Positions 5,309 to 7,532 of a stretch of DNA of 7,532 nucleotides are shown here, one piece after another. The position numbers and the translations under genes are program-made. The stretch's first letter is position 1. Every line of letters starts with the position of its first letter. The notes below the pieces were generated by a model, which did not search any database, had not been told where the DNA came from, and worked only from the letters and a program-made list of their open reading frames with translations. Origin of the DNA: Candidatus Atribacteria bacterium (GTDB taxonomy: Bacteria > Atribacterota > Atribacteria > Atribacterales > Atribacteraceae); NCBI GenBank assembly GCA_003561145.1, contig PWXL01000115.1, positions 1-7,532 of the forward strand, in the 5' to 3' direction.

Positions 5309-6277
5309 ATGGCTCCGATACGCTATTTTTGCTGCTATGTTCCACCTGAGCTCATTCGAGCCTGCGGTGCGGACGCTGAGTTTTTTTCACCTGTGAGCGG
5401 GGACACACAGGAAGCTGATTCCCTGCTGCCTGTGCCTTTTTGTCCCTTTTCCCGGAGCCTCCTTCATGAACTCATCATACGCCGTAACGATGAAAACATG
5501 TCCCTCTTCGCCCTTTCCTGTGATGCATCCAGGCGGACGTGGGAGGCAGCCTGCCGGCTTTTCAAAGGCTCATCTTTTTTTGCTCTCTCCGTTCCCTTTG
5601 ACAGCACAGAGCGGGGGGTGCAAAGATTCGCCGGGGAATTAAGGCGCCTGTCACACGAACTTCTTTCCTGTAGCGGGGGCAAGGAGAAATACCTGGAAAA
5701 GCGGCTGGCGGAGGAAATCCACTCTTCCCTCGAGAAGAAAAAAAAAGTGACGGAACAATTTTTATCAGGCCTCCTCCCCGGTGCCGCCCTCCTGGATGGG
5801 AATTCTGCAGGGGTACACCCCGCCGCGGAAAAAAGAAACACCTCTGTTCTCCTTACCGCTTCCCATGTATTGATACGCCCCGTGATTTCATTCCTGGAGA
5901 GCCGGGGGGTAACAGTCTTCGAGGATAGCCCCCTGGGGTCCCGCCGAAAAATTTTCCCCTACCTTTCCCAGCCGCTTTCGGCAGACCCGTTTTTGGCTTT
6001 GGCGCATCTCTACCTAACAGGGAGGGCTCCCTGCTTCAGGGCAGGCCTTGAGCAAAGAGGCAGCTTTTTGCTGAAACTGGTTACATGGTTGAAAGTAGGG
6101 GGAGTTGTAGCACTTGTACCGAAATTTTGTGATAATGCCTTGTATGAAGTGGCGATGATGCAGCGGTTTCTTCCCGTGCCTTTACTGGTGCTCGAACACG
6201 AGGCCGCACATGACATTCCTGCCCAGTGGAAAACCCGGTTGGATGCTTTTTGTGAGACTTTGGAGCTCCCCGAATGA
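5309..6277 (+). CDS. 2-hydroxyacyl-CoA dehydratase family protein, short beta-like (HgdB/FldC/HadC-like) subunit
   Basis: Belongs to the iron-sulfur family that removes water from 2-hydroxyacyl-CoAs by radical chemistry or reduces aromatic acyl-CoAs, after one-electron activation by an ATP-dependent activase. Family marks in the 322 residues: YVPPELIRACGA (10-21), FCPFSRSLL (44-52), LFALSCDASRR (66-76), a strand-turn TASHVLIRPVISFLESRGVTVFEDS (183-207 region), then VALVPKFCDNALYE (267-280) and a WKTRLDAFCETLE end. C45, C71 and C274 match the three cysteines expected to hold one cluster; KFCD near the C-terminus is typical of beta subunits. At 322 residues it is shorter than the usual 370-400, and the PPELIRA motif begins almost at the N-terminus. 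The ribosome site is weak (AGAG just after the upstream TAG). A run of nine A at 5738-5746 lies in a Lys-rich segment. The substrate is unknown; the stop overlaps the next start (ATGA). Confidence 0.85.
   Translation: MAPIRYFCCYVPPELIRACGADAEFFSPVSGDTQEADSLLPVPFCPFSRSLLHELIIRRNDENMSLFALSCDASRRTWEAACRLFKGSSFFALSVPFDSTERGVQRFAGELRRLSHELLSCSGGKEKYLEKRLAEEIHSSLEKKKKVTEQFLSGLLPGAALLDGNSAGVHPAAEKRNTSVLLTASHVLIRPVISFLESRGVTVFEDSPLGSRRKIFPYLSQPLSADPFLALAHLYLTGRAPCFRAGLEQRGSFLLKLVTWLKVGGVVALVPKFCDNALYEVAMMQRFLPVPLLVLEHEAAHDIPAQWKTRLDAFCETLELPE
6262..6265 (+). promoter_or_regulatory. Ribosome binding site for the alpha-like dehydratase gene
   Basis: GGAG lies 8 bases before the ATG at 6274, inside the end of the previous gene. 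Together with the ATGA stop/start overlap it points to coupled translation of the two dehydratase-like subunits, as expected for a heterodimer. Confidence 0.65.
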
Positions 6278-7532
6278 AGTTCCCTTTTTGTGTCGTCCGG
6301 AGAAAGGACCTGTTGATACGTGCTGCTGCATATCTTTTGAACCGACCGAAACTGTTTTCGCTTCTTGCGCCTTACCGCTGGTGGTTGCGCCGCCGCACAC
6401 CTTTTCCCGATGTACATTCCTTTTCCTACCAGGCTACCATGGAGTATCTCCAGCAGGTATACGGCCGCTCCCGCCCGGTTATGTGGGCCAGCCTGTTTTT
6501 CCCGGCTGAGTTTATCCATGCGGCGGGTGGGATACCCTTTTACCCGGAAATTGCTTCCGGTCTCACAGCAGCAGTGGGCCTTGCCCCCCTGGCGCTGGAG
6601 CGAGCGGAAAAGGAATGGTTCTCGGCCGATATGTGCAGCTATCACCGGGCAGCTACCGGCATGAGCCTGGCACGCCTTTTTCCACGGCCCGACCTCCTGT
6701 TTGCCTCAAGCAACATCTGTAGCGGGACGGTGCCTTTTTTTCAAACCATGGCAAACATATGGAAGGTACCTTTTTTCCTGGTAGACGTCCCCCCTTCGAC
6801 CACGGAGGAGACATCCTCCTATGTGCGGAACCAGCTGGTTGAAATATCTGCGAGAACGTCGAAAACGACCGGCCGGCCCCTCCAATGGGCCAAACCTCTG
6901 CAGCATTCCAACAAGTCACACCAGCTGATGGAGGAACTCGGGCGGCTGCGCGGTAAAGATGCAAAGATACTTTCTCCCCCGGGGAAGAACCTCGACTATC
7001 TCCCGTATTATTACCAGTTTATCGGCACAGATGTGTCAGTGCGTTTTCTGGAAAAGTTGATTGAAAAACTGATGAGCTCGCATGCTGCTTCCTCCGGAAG
7101 TACGAGGGCTGTCTGGCTTCATCTGAAACCCTTTTTTCCGAATTCTCTCACACAGATGCTTGAGAATGCGGGATTTTCCGTGTGTGCTGAAGAGTTTACC
7201 CAACCCTATTGGGTACCCTGGAACGGGGAGGAAGCGTTGGGTTGGGCAGCGAAAAAAATACTGGCTTCCTCGGTTTTTCTGGAAGCCGAGCTCAGGGTAT
7301 CTGCTATTATTCGTATATTGCGGGAGAACAAGGCGCATGCCGCTTTACAGTTCAACCAATGGGGATGCCGTCAAAGCCAGGGCATGAACGAGCTTTTACG
7401 GCGGGCCTTGCGAGAAGAAGGATTTCCCCTGCTTGCATTGGACGGAGACCACCTTGACCGGCGGCACTTCTCAGAAGAACAGCTGCGCACGCGCATTGAC
7501 GCATTTGCTGAAACCGTGAAAAATACCATGAC
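6274..7532 (+). CDS. 2-hydroxyacyl-CoA dehydratase family protein, alpha-like (HgdA/FldB/HadB-like) subunit, 3'-truncated
   Basis: Likely partner of the preceding gene in an oxygen-sensitive iron-sulfur heterodimer. The frame stays open to the right edge (419 codons, no stop), but the last residues already match the family's C-terminal helix (EQLRTRIDAFAETV), so probably only a few residues are missing. Motifs: a basic, Trp/Arg-rich N-terminal extension (about 1-55), FFPAEFIHAAGGIPFYPE (from about 75), ADMCSYHRA with C121, ASSNICSGTVPFF with C149, FLVDVPP, and FNQWGCRQSQG with C365, followed by LALDGDHLDRRHFSEEQLRTR. Three well-placed cysteines suggest an intact cluster site. The last motif corresponds to the NRSCK..S region of alpha subunits, and the long D-R-x-F-S-E-x-Q end also fits alpha. 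In characterised systems alpha usually precedes beta; here the order is reversed. Benzoyl-CoA-reductase-like or double-cubane reductase relatives cannot be excluded. No activase is visible in the window. Confidence 0.9.
   Translation, partial: MKFPFCVVRRKDLLIRAAAYLLNRPKLFSLLAPYRWWLRRRTPFPDVHSFSYQATMEYLQQVYGRSRPVMWASLFFPAEFIHAAGGIPFYPEIASGLTAAVGLAPLALERAEKEWFSADMCSYHRAATGMSLARLFPRPDLLFASSNICSGTVPFFQTMANIWKVPFFLVDVPPSTTEETSSYVRNQLVEISARTSKTTGRPLQWAKPLQHSNKSHQLMEELGRLRGKDAKILSPPGKNLDYLPYYYQFIGTDVSVRFLEKLIEKLMSSHAASSGSTRAVWLHLKPFFPNSLTQMLENAGFSVCAEEFTQPYWVPWNGEEALGWAAKKILASSVFLEAELRVSAIIRILRENKAHAALQFNQWGCRQSQGMNELLRRALREEGFPLLALDGDHLDRRHFSEEQLRTRIDAFAETVKNTM

Noticed and set aside
6010..6645. 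Long minus-strand open frame across the junction of the two dehydratase genes
   Set aside because: It runs antisense to two genes with strong family motifs and has no recognisable domain or ribosome site.

Overview
The window reads as a chromosomal stretch from an anaerobic, endospore-forming member of the Bacillota, probably class Clostridia. Three observations point that way: a GerMN-domain protein directly upstream of rph and rdgB (the gerM-rph-rdgB order is known from Bacillus subtilis), a secreted cell-wall amidase with a Clostridia-style domain layout, and two proteins of the oxygen-sensitive 2-hydroxyacyl-CoA dehydratase family. GC content looks moderate (roughly half) and GTG is used as a start codon at least once. 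A species cannot be named from this sequence.

Layout: every supported gene is on the plus strand. Positions 1-776 hold the 3' part of a carbon-nitrogen hydrolase (omega-amidase/Nit2-like), cut by the left edge. A 122-base gap follows, with a possible promoter and the ribosome binding site of ssb (899-1402). The rest is tightly packed: a secreted N-acetylmuramoyl-L-alanine amidase (1368-3005, overlapping ssb by 35 bases), a membrane-anchored GerMN protein (3009-3647), RNase PH (3697-4425), XTP/dITP diphosphatase (4428-5069), a 70-residue very hydrophobic protein (5084-5296), a short beta-like 2-hydroxyacyl-CoA dehydratase homologue (5309-6277) and an alpha-like one (6274 to the right edge, no stop reached). 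Gaps between these genes run from a 35-base overlap to 49 bases and I see no terminator, so ssb onward looks like one transcription unit. No RNA genes, mobile elements, CRISPR arrays or minus-strand genes were found.

Functionally the unit has two parts. The first is housekeeping and sporulation: single-stranded DNA binding, peptidoglycan cleavage, a germination/envelope protein, tRNA 3'-end trimming and nucleotide-pool sanitation. The second, starting at about 5084, is a less expected module: a tiny membrane protein followed by a pair of iron-sulfur dehydratase/reductase-type subunits, each keeping the three cysteines expected for a cluster. The pair is in beta-alpha order, its ATP-dependent activase is not in the window, and its substrate cannot be read from sequence. 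This is the part most worth following up.
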